16,446 nucleotides of DNA from an uncultured Clostridia bacterium (lineage in GTDB: Bacteria > Bacillota > Clostridia > Saccharofermentanales > Fastidiosipilaceae), in contig CAMXYS010000020.1 of NCBI GenBank assembly GCA_947253135.1, forward strand, positions 1-16,446, in the 5' to 3' direction. The notes under the pieces were generated by a model. It searched no databases and was not told where the DNA came from. It saw nothing but the letters and a program-made list of their open reading frames with translations. Below are positions 7,604-14,784 of this stretch, in pieces. The first letter of the stretch is position 1. Every line of letters starts with the position of its first letter. Both the position numbers and the translations under genes were made by a program.

Positions 7604-7750
7604 GCATGGAATGAAAGAGAAAATATGTGAATCTGCCAGGAGTAGCAGATGGTTTGTAGGTATGTTTTCGACCGGTAATCAAGGAGCCGGACCGCTGCCC
7701 AGAAGCTTGAATAAGATGAGTTGGTTTTGATCAGCACAAATCCGTATATT

Positions 7751-7802
7751 CAGCTTGACTTAAGTAGACCGGAGTAGACAGCTTGGCTTAAGCCGACCGG
7801 AG
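7751..7802. repeat. Imperfect tandem repeat 3' of iolE
   Basis: Two 24-base units at 7751-7774 and 7779-7802 (period 28), both beginning CAGCTTG and ending GACCGGAG, with about 20 of 24 bases shared. The hexamer CAGCTT recurs at 7815-7820 in the last codons of iolE. The rest of 7604-7808 shows nothing else I can support. Probably a slippage or duplication product. Confidence 0.6.
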
Positions 7803-7808
7803 CTAAAC

Positions 7809-8726
7809 TCAACTCAGCTTGCTCACAAAATCATAGCTTTGCTTAACATCTGCCAAGCTGGTGCTGACATTGCGCGGGTCCTTTTCTTGTTCAATCGTGA
7901 CCCAGCCGCTGTAGCCGATATCCTCCAGGGTCTGTCTGATCTTGGGATAGTCAAGTGCGCCTTTTCCGATCGGGCACATAGCCCCCTCTGCACAGGCGTC
8001 AAAAAAGTCAATCTCTCTCGTCAGGACATCCTCGTAAACAGCCTGGTTGACATCTTTAAAGTGGACATAGTCCAGCCACTTTTGGTGGCGGACCAAGACT
8101 TCGCAGGGGTCGCCCCCGGCGTAGTAAATATGCCCTGTATCCAGCACCAAGCCGCAATCCTTGTAATCCATGGAGGCCACAAAGCGGTCGATCTCGTCTT
8201 CAAACTCGATGTAACCGCCGGCGTGCGGGTGGATGACCGGGCGGATACCGTAAGAATTAGCGACATCGCAAACATCCTGAATATTTTTCATCATCAATTC
8301 CCAGTCACGGTCATTCAAGCGGGGCGCCCGGTCCGGGTGGCCCGCCGACAAGGAGCGCTCGGGGTTGCCGAAATCCATCACGGTCATCACAGGGTGGCGG
8401 AAACGCTGGCCCTCCAGCATATCCGGTTCCGGCAATTGGCGGATAAAAGAACAAATTTTATGGGCCTGGTCAACCAGGTTGTCGTGGTTGTTCGGGTCCT
8501 TTAAGTTGTCAAAAATAGTGCCTGCTGTCAGGGTCAAACCTCGGTCTCGCAAGGCCTTTCCGGTCACTTCCACATCCAGTGGCATATAGCCGTAAGGGCC
8601 CAATTCAATCCCTTTAAAGCCCGATTGCTGTGCCTCGTCCAGGACTGTTGTCCACTTGGGCAAGTGCGGATTATTGACATCATCTACACCCCAGCAGCTC
8701 GGTGCGCACCCGTATTTAATTGCCAT
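7809..8726 (-). CDS. iolE: IolE-like inosose dehydratase (sugar phosphate isomerase/epimerase TIM barrel)
   Basis: Probable myo-inosose-2 dehydratase, which dehydrates the 2-keto-inositol made by inositol dehydrogenase. The 305-residue protein is an AP-endonuclease-2-type TIM barrel. Motifs I associate with IolE: VIHPHAGGYIE (about 164-174), LDTGHIYYAGGDP (195-207), YVHFKDV (220-226), CPIGKGALDY (251-260) and GYSGWVTIEQEKDP (271-284). Likely metal ligands are E174, D196, H222 and E279 or E281. The start is the second of two in-frame ATGs (8732 and 8726): AAAGGAG at 8733-8739 abuts the first and lies 6 bases before the second. It follows GfoA by 105 bases on the same strand, so the dehydrogenase and the dehydratase are probably cotranscribed. 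Related keto-sugar dehydratases or epimerases share this fold, so the exact substrate is an inference. Confidence 0.82.
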   Translation of the reverse strand: MAIKYGCAPSCWGVDDVNNPHLPKWTTVLDEAQQSGFKGIELGPYGYMPLDVEVTGKALRDRGLTLTAGTIFDNLKDPNNHDNLVDQAHKICSFIRQLPEPDMLEGQRFRHPVMTVMDFGNPERSLSAGHPDRAPRLNDRDWELMMKNIQDVCDVANSYGIRPVIHPHAGGYIEFEDEIDRFVASMDYKDCGLVLDTGHIYYAGGDPCEVLVRHQKWLDYVHFKDVNQAVYEDVLTREIDFFDACAEGAMCPIGKGALDYPKIRQTLEDIGYSGWVTIEQEKDPRNVSTSLADVKQSYDFVSKLS

Positions 8727-8742
8727 TTGCATCTCCTTTCAC

Positions 8743-8811
8743 GAGCAGAGGCGGATAAAATCCGCCCGTCTTTGCAGTATGAGCAGGATAAAACCCACCC
8801 CGACTTTTGCA
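8743..8811. repeat. Imperfect tandem repeat with hairpin in the gfoA-iolE gap
   Basis: Two related units, 8743-8776 and 8781-8811, share GAGCAG, GATAAAA and CTTT(T)GCA in the same order; the second lacks about five internal bases. The first contains a perfect hairpin GGCGGAT-AAA-ATCCGCC (8750-8766), which in iolE mRNA ends about 10 bases before the ribosome site. It could shield the 3' end of gfoA mRNA or adjust iolE translation; no U-tract follows, so termination is unlikely. Confidence 0.6.
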
Positions 8812-8831
8812 CCGGTTTGCCCGGTTCCAAA

Positions 8832-10010
8832 TTAATAATCAATCCAGACAGCACCTTTTTCAGCTGATTCAACACATTTTTCAACAAACTTGACACCCTC
8901 TGCGCCGAACTCAACCGTGGGCAAGTGCAGCTTTTTCACCAACTCATCCACATCGTCTCGGCCCGCTTCAGCTGCATCGACAGCGATGGCAAAATCACGG
9001 TAGAGATTCGACCAGGATTCAAACAGGCCCTCGTTGTGGCCGGCGCCGATGCGGTCATCAGCTTTAGCGGCGTCATAAAGATAGCCGGTCCCACGTTCCA
9101 ACAGGCGAATCGGCTCGCCATTTTTTTCGTAAACCAATTGGTTGGGGTGCTCAGCCCACCAGCTGATGGAAGCCTCATCACCGATTATCTTAATCTTCAA
9201 ACCGTGCACGCTGGCCGGAGCTACTGCGCTACACCACAGATGGGCCACTGCGCCGCCTTCCAGATTCATCAAGGCGTAGGCATTGTCTTCCAGCGGCTCG
9301 CGGGACTTAACAAAGGCCTGTTTGTAGCACATTAAATTTTTAATCTTAAAATCCGGGATCATGGTCTCGGCCAAGTAAAGCGGGTGGGTGGCCAGGTCGC
9401 CCAAAACAAAGCTGGGGCCGGCGTAAGTTGGGTCAGTCCGCCATTTCTGTGAGGCCACCTCATCAGCGGAAGCCTTGGTGTTGCCGCCGTGGGAAAATTC
9501 CATATGGACCATGCGAATGTTGCCCAGGTCACCGTTTTTAATCATTTCGCGGCCCTGGACGATCATCTGGTAGCCGGCGTAGCCATAAGAAACTGCAAAA
9601 ATGCGTTTTTTCTCCTTGGCCAGGGCCACCAATTCTTCTGCCTGCTCGTAGGTGAAGCAAAGCGGCTTTTCACAATAGACGTGAAAACCATGCTCCAAGG
9701 CCGATTTGGAAATTTCGTAATGGGTGTTGTTGGGGGTTGCAATCGAGACAGCCTGGACTCCGTCCTCGCGCTCGCTCTCGGCTGCAAACATAGCCTTGTA
9801 GTCCGGGTAGCAGCGGTCTTCCGCCACTAAGAGATTGCGGCCGAAATCCTTGCCGCGCTCCGGGTCAATGTCAAAAGCCCCGGCAACCAGTTCCATAGAA
9901 AAATCGCGCAAGGCTGCCGACCGGTGGATGTAGCCGATGGAAGAACCGCGACCGCCGCCGACCATGCCCCAGCGAATCGGTGTCTTTACCTGCTTCTCGC
10001 CATAAATCAT
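8832..10010 (-). CDS. Gfo/Idh/MocA family oxidoreductase (GfoA)
   Basis: NAD(P)-dependent dehydrogenase of the inositol dehydrogenase/glucose-fructose oxidoreductase family, 392 residues. The N-terminal Rossmann fold opens with RWGMVGGGRGSSIG (about 13-26); ATPNNTH precedes the EKP motif (114-116, catalytic K115). The C-terminal domain carries GDLATH, giving D205 and H209 in the D-x-x-x-H arrangement of inositol dehydrogenase. The subfamily phrase LVAGAFDIDPERG is shared with GfoB. ATG 10010 is chosen because AAGGAGGC (10016-10023) lies just upstream; the open frame extends further but the extra residues do not look like protein of this family. It sits between the AraC regulator and iolE on one strand. 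A likely role is oxidation of an inositol or glycoside hydroxyl to the ketone used by the IolE-like enzyme. Substrate and cofactor are not decided by sequence. Confidence 0.9.
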   Translation of the reverse strand: MIYGEKQVKTPIRWGMVGGGRGSSIGYIHRSAALRDFSMELVAGAFDIDPERGKDFGRNLLVAEDRCYPDYKAMFAAESEREDGVQAVSIATPNNTHYEISKSALEHGFHVYCEKPLCFTYEQAEELVALAKEKKRIFAVSYGYAGYQMIVQGREMIKNGDLGNIRMVHMEFSHGGNTKASADEVASQKWRTDPTYAGPSFVLGDLATHPLYLAETMIPDFKIKNLMCYKQAFVKSREPLEDNAYALMNLEGGAVAHLWCSAVAPASVHGLKIKIIGDEASISWWAEHPNQLVYEKNGEPIRLLERGTGYLYDAAKADDRIGAGHNEGLFESWSNLYRDFAIAVDAAEAGRDDVDELVKKLHLPTVEFGAEGVKFVEKCVESAEKGAVWIDY

Positions 10011-10108
10011 AAAATGCCTCCTTCTAGCAAAGGTCACGCCCACCCCCAGCCGAGTTGATCTAACCCGGCTGACCGGTTCCGCCTTTGCCTCAACAATATC
10101 AACTGCCC

Positions 10109-10124
10109 TTATTTTCGCTGAAAA
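10109..10124 (-). promoter_or_regulatory. Weak cre-like site upstream of GfoA
   Basis: On the minus strand TTTTCAGCGAAAATAA matches the remembered CcpA consensus WTGNNARCGNWWWCAW at 14 of 16 positions, with an intact ARCG core. It is about 100 bases before the GfoA start, in the 165-base gap after the AraC gene. Two mismatches in the outer arms make it doubtful. No clear promoter was found in that gap. Confidence 0.25.
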
Positions 10125-10175
10125 GGGAAAATGAGGTTTGTCAGTTTTTGTCGTATTTGCCTTCAAGGAAGGAGA

Positions 10176-11033
10176 TTATTCTGTTTCCTTTGTGCTATTT
10201 CGATACTCTAACGGCGAACAGCCGACTAGGTTGTTGAAGGTCCTGGTAAAAAGGCTGTTGCTGTTGTAGCCCACTTTAAAAGCAATATCCAGGATGCTGT
10301 GGTCGGTTTCTCGCAAAAGTGACTGGGCCTCACCAATACGCCGCCGGGTCACATATTGAATCGGCGAGTAGCCGGAATAACTCTTAAAGGCCCGCGATAT
10401 ATAAAAAGGACTGAGAAACAGGTCTTCGCTAATTTTTTGCAGGCTGACTTCCTCCGTATAATGGCGGTCCAGCCATTTTTTGATTTGTCGCCCAGCCGAC
10501 GCGGCCTCTTTGTCCCGGCTCTCCAGATGTTCAACCGGTTGAAATTGTACAAAGCTGACCAGAGCCAACATCAGATAGTGGGCGATCCGGTTGGCCTCTT
10601 GTGAGCCGGTCGCCGTCATAGCGAAAATATGGCTGCAGAGGTCCTCGACCATAGCAGCATTTTTTCCGGTTTTGATAACCGGTTCCCGGTCGTCTGACAA
10701 CAACCGGTTAGGCGCCAAGTCCGGCAGGTGGAGGTCGTGAATGGCAATGCAATAGACCTTCATATCTTCAGTGGCATCGATATATTCATCGTGCAACACG
10801 CCCGCATTATAAACCACCAAGTCTTGCGGCTCGATTTGGTAGGTTTTGCCGTTAATCACATGGGTTGCACTGCCGCTGACTACATACAAAATTTCACTGC
10901 GGTCGTCGTGCTTGTGCATCACTCGAGGCAAGCGCAAATAGCGGTAATCCACAAAGGTGACTTCGCCGATTCTGGGCTCCTTACCATAGGGGAAAAGACT
11001 GGCCGGCGGCGAAAATTCATTCGTATAGTGCAA
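10176..11033 (-). CDS. AraC family regulator with N-terminal cupin domain (AraC1)
   Basis: Transcription factor of 285 residues. The N-terminal half is a small cupin sensor domain: VMHKHDDRSEILYVVSG (H40, H42, E47), DLVVYNAGVLHDE (H81). The C-terminal 100 residues hold the double helix-turn-helix: VSLQKISEDLFLSPFYISRAF (about 197-217) and ILDIAFKVGYNSNSLFTRTF (about 248-267) with the family ending GCSPLEYR. The start is TTG at 11033, accepted because AGGAGG lies 8 bases upstream and the next in-frame methionine (M39) would cut into the cupin. It is directly upstream of GfoA and iolE on the same strand, so it most likely activates that set in response to the sugar. It could also act on the paralogous set. 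Confidence 0.92.
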   Translation of the reverse strand: MHYTNEFSPPASLFPYGKEPRIGEVTFVDYRYLRLPRVMHKHDDRSEILYVVSGSATHVINGKTYQIEPQDLVVYNAGVLHDEYIDATEDMKVYCIAIHDLHLPDLAPNRLLSDDREPVIKTGKNAAMVEDLCSHIFAMTATGSQEANRIAHYLMLALVSFVQFQPVEHLESRDKEAASAGRQIKKWLDRHYTEEVSLQKISEDLFLSPFYISRAFKSYSGYSPIQYVTRRRIGEAQSLLRETDHSILDIAFKVGYNSNSLFTRTFNNLVGCSPLEYRNSTKETE

Positions 11034-11103
11034 GTTCCGCTCCTCCTTTCCCTTCGTCCGATGGGCTTGTACCGACTTTAAAAAGGACTGTTCACGTGCC
11101 TAC

Positions 11104-11133
11104 AGAATAGCATTAAGGGGCGTTTACTTCCAA
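11104..11133 (-). promoter_or_regulatory. Candidate promoter of the AraC1 gene
   Basis: Minus-strand TTGGAA (11133-11128), an 18-base spacer and TATTCT (11109-11104) preceded by TGC. This gives a leader of about 65 bases. The -35 overlaps the region next to the iolH terminator, so the two transcription units are tightly packed. Confidence 0.45.
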
Positions 11134-11135
11134 TC

Positions 11136-11171
11136 AAAACACCGGCGACCTCTACAATCACCGGTGCTTTT
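11136..11171. terminator. Terminator downstream of iolH
   Basis: Stem CACCGG (11140-11145) / CCGGTG (11161-11166), extended after one mismatch by A-T pairs (AAA/TTT). It gives TTTTGATT on the minus strand. It lies about 130 bases past the iolH stop and separates iolH from the AraC1 unit. The sequence from 11172 to 11298 shows nothing I can support. Confidence 0.7.
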
Positions 11172-11298
11172 ATCAATCTGATAAGGCTGGTCTGACTTTG
11201 CTCCTGCTGCGCCTTTTCCTTTGCTTGGCCGATCACTTCGGCTCAAAGCCCGGTCTGTCGCTTAAGCAAGGAGCTGTTTAACCAAGGCTGCAAGTCAC

Positions 11299-12186
11299 TT
11301 ATTTACCCAAGAGCTCGCGCTCGATCCGCTCTCTGGCAGCAGGTGCCTGCTCGTCCATCTTCTCCGGATAGCCGAAGTAGGACACACAGCAAATCGGCTC
11401 ACCGCCAACCTTGGGCTTTAAGTTGACAAAGTCCATATCACGCAAGGTCGAGAAGATCTCAGGGAAGTTAACCTCACCCTCACCCATAGCCAAGTGCTGG
11501 TGGATGGTAGCATCGACACCCGGCGGGTTCAGGATATAACGGCAGTCTTTAGTATGGTTCATCGAGTCGGAGAAGAGGACGTGGGTCATATCCTCACCGG
11601 CATACTCCATCTGGTGGCGGACATCGCCCTTGCCATTGTCAAAGAAGAAACTATGAGAAATAGCGTAGACATATTTAATATAGTCGCTGCGGAAGTACTT
11701 GACCATGTCAACCGTCTCATCATTCAGCTCACAGAAGTCATAGGGGTGGGATTGAATTTCCAACCGGATGCCTTCTTTTTCTAAAATCGGCAAAATTTCC
11801 TCCATGGAGCGGAAGAAGTTGCCATTAGAGATTTCCTGCTGGTTGGGGTCGCCGGACAGCTCCGTATTAATGACCTCAATCCCCATATTGACAGCAATTT
11901 TGACCAGAGCCTTGAAGTTGGCAACGGCATGTTGGCGCTGCATCTCGGTCGGGCCGGGCCAGCGGTAAACACAAATCAAAGACGATATTTCTACGCCCGT
12001 GTCCTTCATGGCCTGGCGGTACTCGCGCTCACAATCCTCGCTGAACAGCGGGTGCTTATAAAAGGGGTTGATGCGCGGGTGCGGGGACTGCTCAATGTAC
12101 TTGTAGCCCCAGTCCGCAACTTTATAGACGTAGTCACGGATGCTCATCTGCTTTGCTAAAACGTCGACATCAAATGCAATTTTCAT
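11299..12186 (-). CDS. iolH: IolH-like TIM-barrel protein (sugar phosphate isomerase/epimerase family)
   Basis: A 295-residue AP-endonuclease-2-type TIM barrel. Several phrases match what I remember of the inositol-catabolism protein IolH: MKIAFDVDV at the start, WGYKYIEQSPHPRINPFYKH (26-45), VINTELSGDPNQ (105-116), RLEIQSHPYDFCE (141-153), MNHTKDCRYILNPPGVDA (209-226), HQHLAMGEGEVNFPEIF (229-245) and VGGEP...FGYPEKM (260-277). IolH is regularly part of iol operons but its reaction is not well defined; an isomerase or epimerase role on inositol-derived ketones is the usual guess. Likely metal-site residues include E109, E143, H147 and D207. ATG 12186 is chosen because AGGAGG (12193-12198) lies 6 bases upstream. 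It diverges from AraC2. No alignment was run, so the symbol rests on motif recall. Confidence 0.82.
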   Translation of the reverse strand: MKIAFDVDVLAKQMSIRDYVYKVADWGYKYIEQSPHPRINPFYKHPLFSEDCEREYRQAMKDTGVEISSLICVYRWPGPTEMQRQHAVANFKALVKIAVNMGIEVINTELSGDPNQQEISNGNFFRSMEEILPILEKEGIRLEIQSHPYDFCELNDETVDMVKYFRSDYIKYVYAISHSFFFDNGKGDVRHQMEYAGEDMTHVLFSDSMNHTKDCRYILNPPGVDATIHQHLAMGEGEVNFPEIFSTLRDMDFVNLKPKVGGEPICCVSYFGYPEKMDEQAPAARERIERELLGK

Positions 12187-12200
12187 GATTTGCCTCCTCA

Positions 12201-12214
12201 ATTGTTATAACAAT
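12201..12214. promoter_or_regulatory. Perfect 14-bp palindrome ATTGTTATAACAAT before iolH
   Basis: A self-complementary 14-mer lies 2 bases upstream of the iolH ribosome site, between likely promoter and start codon. That place suits a roadblock-type operator. Possible minus-strand promoter parts upstream are TTGAAA and TAAAAT, but their spacing (21 bases) is poor. The binding protein is unknown. Confidence 0.45.
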
Positions 12215-12260
12215 CCTACTTGCATTTTAGCTAATACAAATTTGGATTACTTTCAATTTT

Positions 12261-12288
12261 TTGTCTTTCTTGCACAATCTGCTATTAT
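12261..12288 (+). promoter_or_regulatory. Candidate promoter of the AraC2 gene
   Basis: TTGTCT (12261-12266), a 16-base spacer and TATTAT (12283-12288) preceded by TGC. It would give a leader of roughly 85 bases before the favoured ATG. It diverges from iolH across a 195-bp gap. Confidence 0.5.
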
Positions 12289-12381
12289 TTTTACAGGTGG
12301 ACTGCCTCCTGCCCCAGCTACTGCGAACAGGGAGCCGATTTTATTTTGCCACCTACTATGACCAAACAGGGGGTACACTAC

Positions 12382-13227
12382 ATGCAAACGAGGGAGAAGG
12401 GCGTTTTGCCAACTTCTGCGGTCGTCTTTTTAACCCCGGACCAGTCTACTTTAAACCGGCTCTACTATATTACTTGGGCCGGTCATTACTTTTGCGATGC
12501 AGCTTACGCCATCGACCGACCGGAGTTTCCGGATATCTTGCTGTGCTATATGGTCTCCGGCAGCATGCTCTTTGCCCGTGATGAAGAAGAGGTCACAGCT
12601 GAGGCCGGTGACGTCATCTTATTAAATTGTTCCAAACCACACCGCTACCATGTTCCCGACCGAGCCGAATTTCTCTACTACCATTGCAACGGCCAAGATA
12701 TACATGACTTGGCCGACTGGATCATCAACGAAAACGGCTCTTGTCGCTTTCGCGGTCGTTTTAACCGGCATGTGCAAGAACAAATGCAGGGGCAAATTAA
12801 CATGTTGGTCAACGGTACCGGCACCGAGCCGGTAGGCATCAGTCAAAATGTCTATAACTGCCTGATGTATCTAGCTGTCCGCCGCGAAACTGCGGTAAAC
12901 ATGCAAGGCACAGACCCTATCGTCCGTTCGATCCGCTATATCCAAAAACACCTGTCGGAGCCACTCACCATTGAACAGATTGCCACCGCAGTCAATTACA
13001 GTCCTTATTATTTCAGCCGTCGTTTTCGGGTCGAGACCGGCAACACCCCTGCGGCCTTTATTGCCCGCCTGCGGACTGACAAGGCCAAATCGCTGCTGCG
13101 CACGACCGACCGGTCAATCGAGGCCATAGCCGCCTCCGTCAGCTACGACAACCCCGGCAGCTTTACCAACTTTTTTAAACGCATGACCGGCATGACGCCC
13201 CGACAATTTCGAGAGGTTGTCATTTGA
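12382..13227 (+). CDS. AraC family transcriptional regulator (AraC2)
   Basis: Transcription factor of 281 residues with an N-terminal cupin-like sensor (ILLCYMVSGSMLFARDEEE, AGDVILLNCSKPHRYH, about 52-90) and a C-terminal double helix-turn-helix: LTIEQIATAVNYSPYYFSRR (195-214) and IEAIAASVSYDNPGSFTNFF (246-265), ending MTPRQFREVV. The start is uncertain: ATG 12382 has GGGGG 8 bases upstream and is preferred; in-frame alternatives are ATG 12358 and TTG 12346. It is divergent from iolH and convergent with GfoB, so it lies in the middle of the second set. It is a plausible activator of iolH, GfoB and SBP2 in response to the sugar. Its HTH differs enough from AraC1 that distinct sites are expected. 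Confidence 0.92.
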   Translation: MQTREKGVLPTSAVVFLTPDQSTLNRLYYITWAGHYFCDAAYAIDRPEFPDILLCYMVSGSMLFARDEEEVTAEAGDVILLNCSKPHRYHVPDRAEFLYYHCNGQDIHDLADWIINENGSCRFRGRFNRHVQEQMQGQINMLVNGTGTEPVGISQNVYNCLMYLAVRRETAVNMQGTDPIVRSIRYIQKHLSEPLTIEQIATAVNYSPYYFSRRFRVETGNTPAAFIARLRTDKAKSLLRTTDRSIEAIAASVSYDNPGSFTNFFKRMTGMTPRQFREVVI

Positions 13228-13262
13228 CCAGCGCCCCCTGCCCCGGCTCCACATTTTCCCTA

Positions 13263-13308
13263 AAAAAGAGCCACCCCCGACGCTATCGTCCTGAGGCGGC
13301 CTCTTTTT
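13263..13308. terminator. Bidirectional terminator after AraC2
   Basis: AAAAAGAG with CTCTTTTT plus an inner CC/GG-rich extension interrupted by a mismatch and one bulged C. A T-run follows on the plus strand and six T on the minus strand, so it can end AraC2 and, from the other side, GfoB. Confidence 0.85.
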
Positions 13309-13316
13309 CATCTGGA

Positions 13317-13349
13317 GAAGAAAACACTAGCGAAGAAGAAAATACTAGC
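13317..13349. repeat. Short direct repeat, 15-base units, period 18
   Basis: GAAGAAAACACTAGC (13317-13331) and GAAGAAAATACTAGC (13335-13349) differ at one base. The first unit also provides one arm of the inverted pair AACACTA (13323-13329) / TAGTGTT (13356-13362). Further right, at about 13405-13440, a G+C-rich hairpin (TGGGG...CCCCA) lies just past the GfoB stop but has no T-run. Confidence 0.6.
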
Positions 13350-13458
13350 TGTTTTTAGTGTTGGTCATTTGTTATTGCTTGCCACCGCCTACCCCTATAA
13401 GCGATGGGGCGGGGCAGTCGACCGCCCGGCCGCCACCCCATATTGTCAAACAAAAATC

Positions 13459-14637
13459 TTAGTCCCAGTTCACCCAGCTGGCATCGTGGTCGGCCGATTC
13501 AGCACAGCGGTTAACCCAGCGGATGGCCTCGATACCGTGGTCCAGATCCGGGTAGACTAAATGATCCAAAGTTTCCTGATCACCACGGTCCATGGCGTCC
13601 ATAGCGACAGCAAACTTGAGGTAGATATTGGCCCAAGCTTCACCCAAACCCTCTTGGTGGAGGACGCCCAGGCGCTCGTCCGCCAAGCACTCTTCAGCCA
13701 GGTAATCGGTCCCGCGCCATAAAATTTGACTGGGCTTGCCCTGAATTTCGTAGAGCAATTGACCATTGCGGGCATCGTTGTATTCAATACTGGCCTTGGA
13801 ACCGACAATCCGGATGCGGTGGCCATCCATACAGCCGGCGTTGACGGCGGAAGTCCACATCCGGCCCACAGCGCCGTTTTCATATTGCATCAGCACATAG
13901 GCGTTATCTTCCAGCGGAGCGCGGCTCTTGACAAAACTTTGGCGGTCACACAACAGCCGCTTAATCTTCATGTCCGGCAAAATCAAGCGGTGCATATAGA
14001 AGGTGTGGGTCGACAGGTCTCCTAAAACAAAGGACCGGCCGGCAATCTTGGGATCCACCCGCCACTTTTGCCCTTCAGCCTTAGTGTCATTGATCTCGTC
14101 GCAAGCATAGCCATGGGTGTACTGCAGCTCCACCATGTGAACATCCCCAATAGCACCGGCTTCAATCATCGCTCGCATTTGCAACATCATCTGGTTACCG
14201 GAAAAACCGAAAGTGACACCGACAATCTTCTTCTGTTTGGCAGCCAGGGCCTTAATCTCTTCCCCCTCAGCCTCTTCAAAGAAGAGCGGTTTTTCACAAA
14301 CTACATGTAAGCCGGCTTCCAAAGCTGCCTTGGTGATAGCAAAGTGGGTGCCGTTCGGCGTGGCGATGGAGACCACTTCAATTCCGTCTTCACGCTTGGC
14401 TTCTTCTGCCAGCATGGTTTGATAATCCGGATAGCAGCGATCTTCTGCCACGCCCAAATTCATACCGAATTCTTTACCGCGCTCCGGGTCAATGTCAAAG
14501 GCACCTGCCACCAACTGGAAAGCTGTATTGTCGCGCAAGGCTCCGATCCGATGTTTGTAACCGACACCGCTGGTTTTTCCACCACCGATCATTGCCCAAC
14601 GATAGGGTCTGTTGATTTTCTTTTCACCATTTAACAT
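13459..14637 (-). CDS. Gfo/Idh/MocA family oxidoreductase (GfoB), paralogue of GfoA
   Basis: NAD(P)-dependent dehydrogenase, 392 residues, the same length as GfoA and by eye close to half identical to it. The Rossmann fold starts RWAMIGGGKTSGVG (13-26); EKP at 115-117 gives K116; GDLSTH gives D207 and H211, the inositol-dehydrogenase catalytic arrangement. Shared subfamily blocks include LVAGAFDIDPERG, VAEDRCYPDY, FVKSR.PLEDNAY and an Ile-Ala-Thr-Pro-Asn strand. The residues after the glycine motif differ (RGSSIG versus KTSGVG), which may mean a different cofactor preference. ATG 14637 is chosen on AAGGTGG (14644-14650), 6 bases upstream. It has its own promoter and a leader of about 140 bases. 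A likely role is reduction or oxidation of a second inositol isomer or keto-intermediate, complementing GfoA. Confidence 0.9.
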   Translation of the reverse strand: MLNGEKKINRPYRWAMIGGGKTSGVGYKHRIGALRDNTAFQLVAGAFDIDPERGKEFGMNLGVAEDRCYPDYQTMLAEEAKREDGIEVVSIATPNGTHFAITKAALEAGLHVVCEKPLFFEEAEGEEIKALAAKQKKIVGVTFGFSGNQMMLQMRAMIEAGAIGDVHMVELQYTHGYACDEINDTKAEGQKWRVDPKIAGRSFVLGDLSTHTFYMHRLILPDMKIKRLLCDRQSFVKSRAPLEDNAYVLMQYENGAVGRMWTSAVNAGCMDGHRIRIVGSKASIEYNDARNGQLLYEIQGKPSQILWRGTDYLAEECLADERLGVLHQEGLGEAWANIYLKFAVAMDAMDRGDQETLDHLVYPDLDHGIEAIRWVNRCAESADHDASWVNWD

Positions 14638-14660
14638 ATGAAACCACCTTTCTTGCTGTC

Positions 14661-14678
14661 GATTCGGACGCCCGAGTC
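14661..14678 (-). other. Small hairpin in the GfoB leader
   Basis: Minus-strand GACTCGG-GCGT-CCGAATC, seven base pairs with one C/A mismatch and a 4-base loop, 10 bases upstream of the ribosome site. It could affect ribosome access. No known riboswitch fold is recognised. Confidence 0.35.
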
Positions 14679-14727
14679 TGCTATCCGCTGTGAAAAACAA
14701 ACCGAAGGCTCCGCTCCAACCGACCGG

Positions 14728-14760
14728 GCTGGTTAAGCAGGTATTTTTAGCCTGCCCAGC
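14728..14760. terminator. Hairpin in the GfoB leader; plus-strand terminator-like
   Basis: Stem GCTGG...GCAGG / CCTGC CCAGC, ten base pairs with a 4-base bulge (14733-14736). On the plus strand it is followed by TCTTTTTTAA, a good terminator, although the only plus-strand gene to the left already ends at 13227. On the minus strand it falls near the 5' end of the predicted GfoB mRNA. It may block antisense read-through or act as a 5' stabiliser. Confidence 0.5.
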
Positions 14761-14784
14761 TCTTTTTTAATCTCTTGTCTTTAG

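Noticed and set aside
7839..8504. 221-codon plus-strand open frame opposite iolE
   Set aside because: Fully antisense to a well-supported IolE-like gene, with no ribosome site or family motif; it arises from the codon bias of the real gene.
10011..10166. N-terminal extension of GfoA (52 codons)
   Set aside because: The Rossmann fold starts a few residues after ATG 10010, where a strong AAGGAGGC is found; the extension has no family match and GfoB lacks it.
13317..13349. Short repeats considered as a CRISPR remnant
   Set aside because: Only two units, 15 bases long with a 3-base gap; no spacer-sized intervals and no cas genes.
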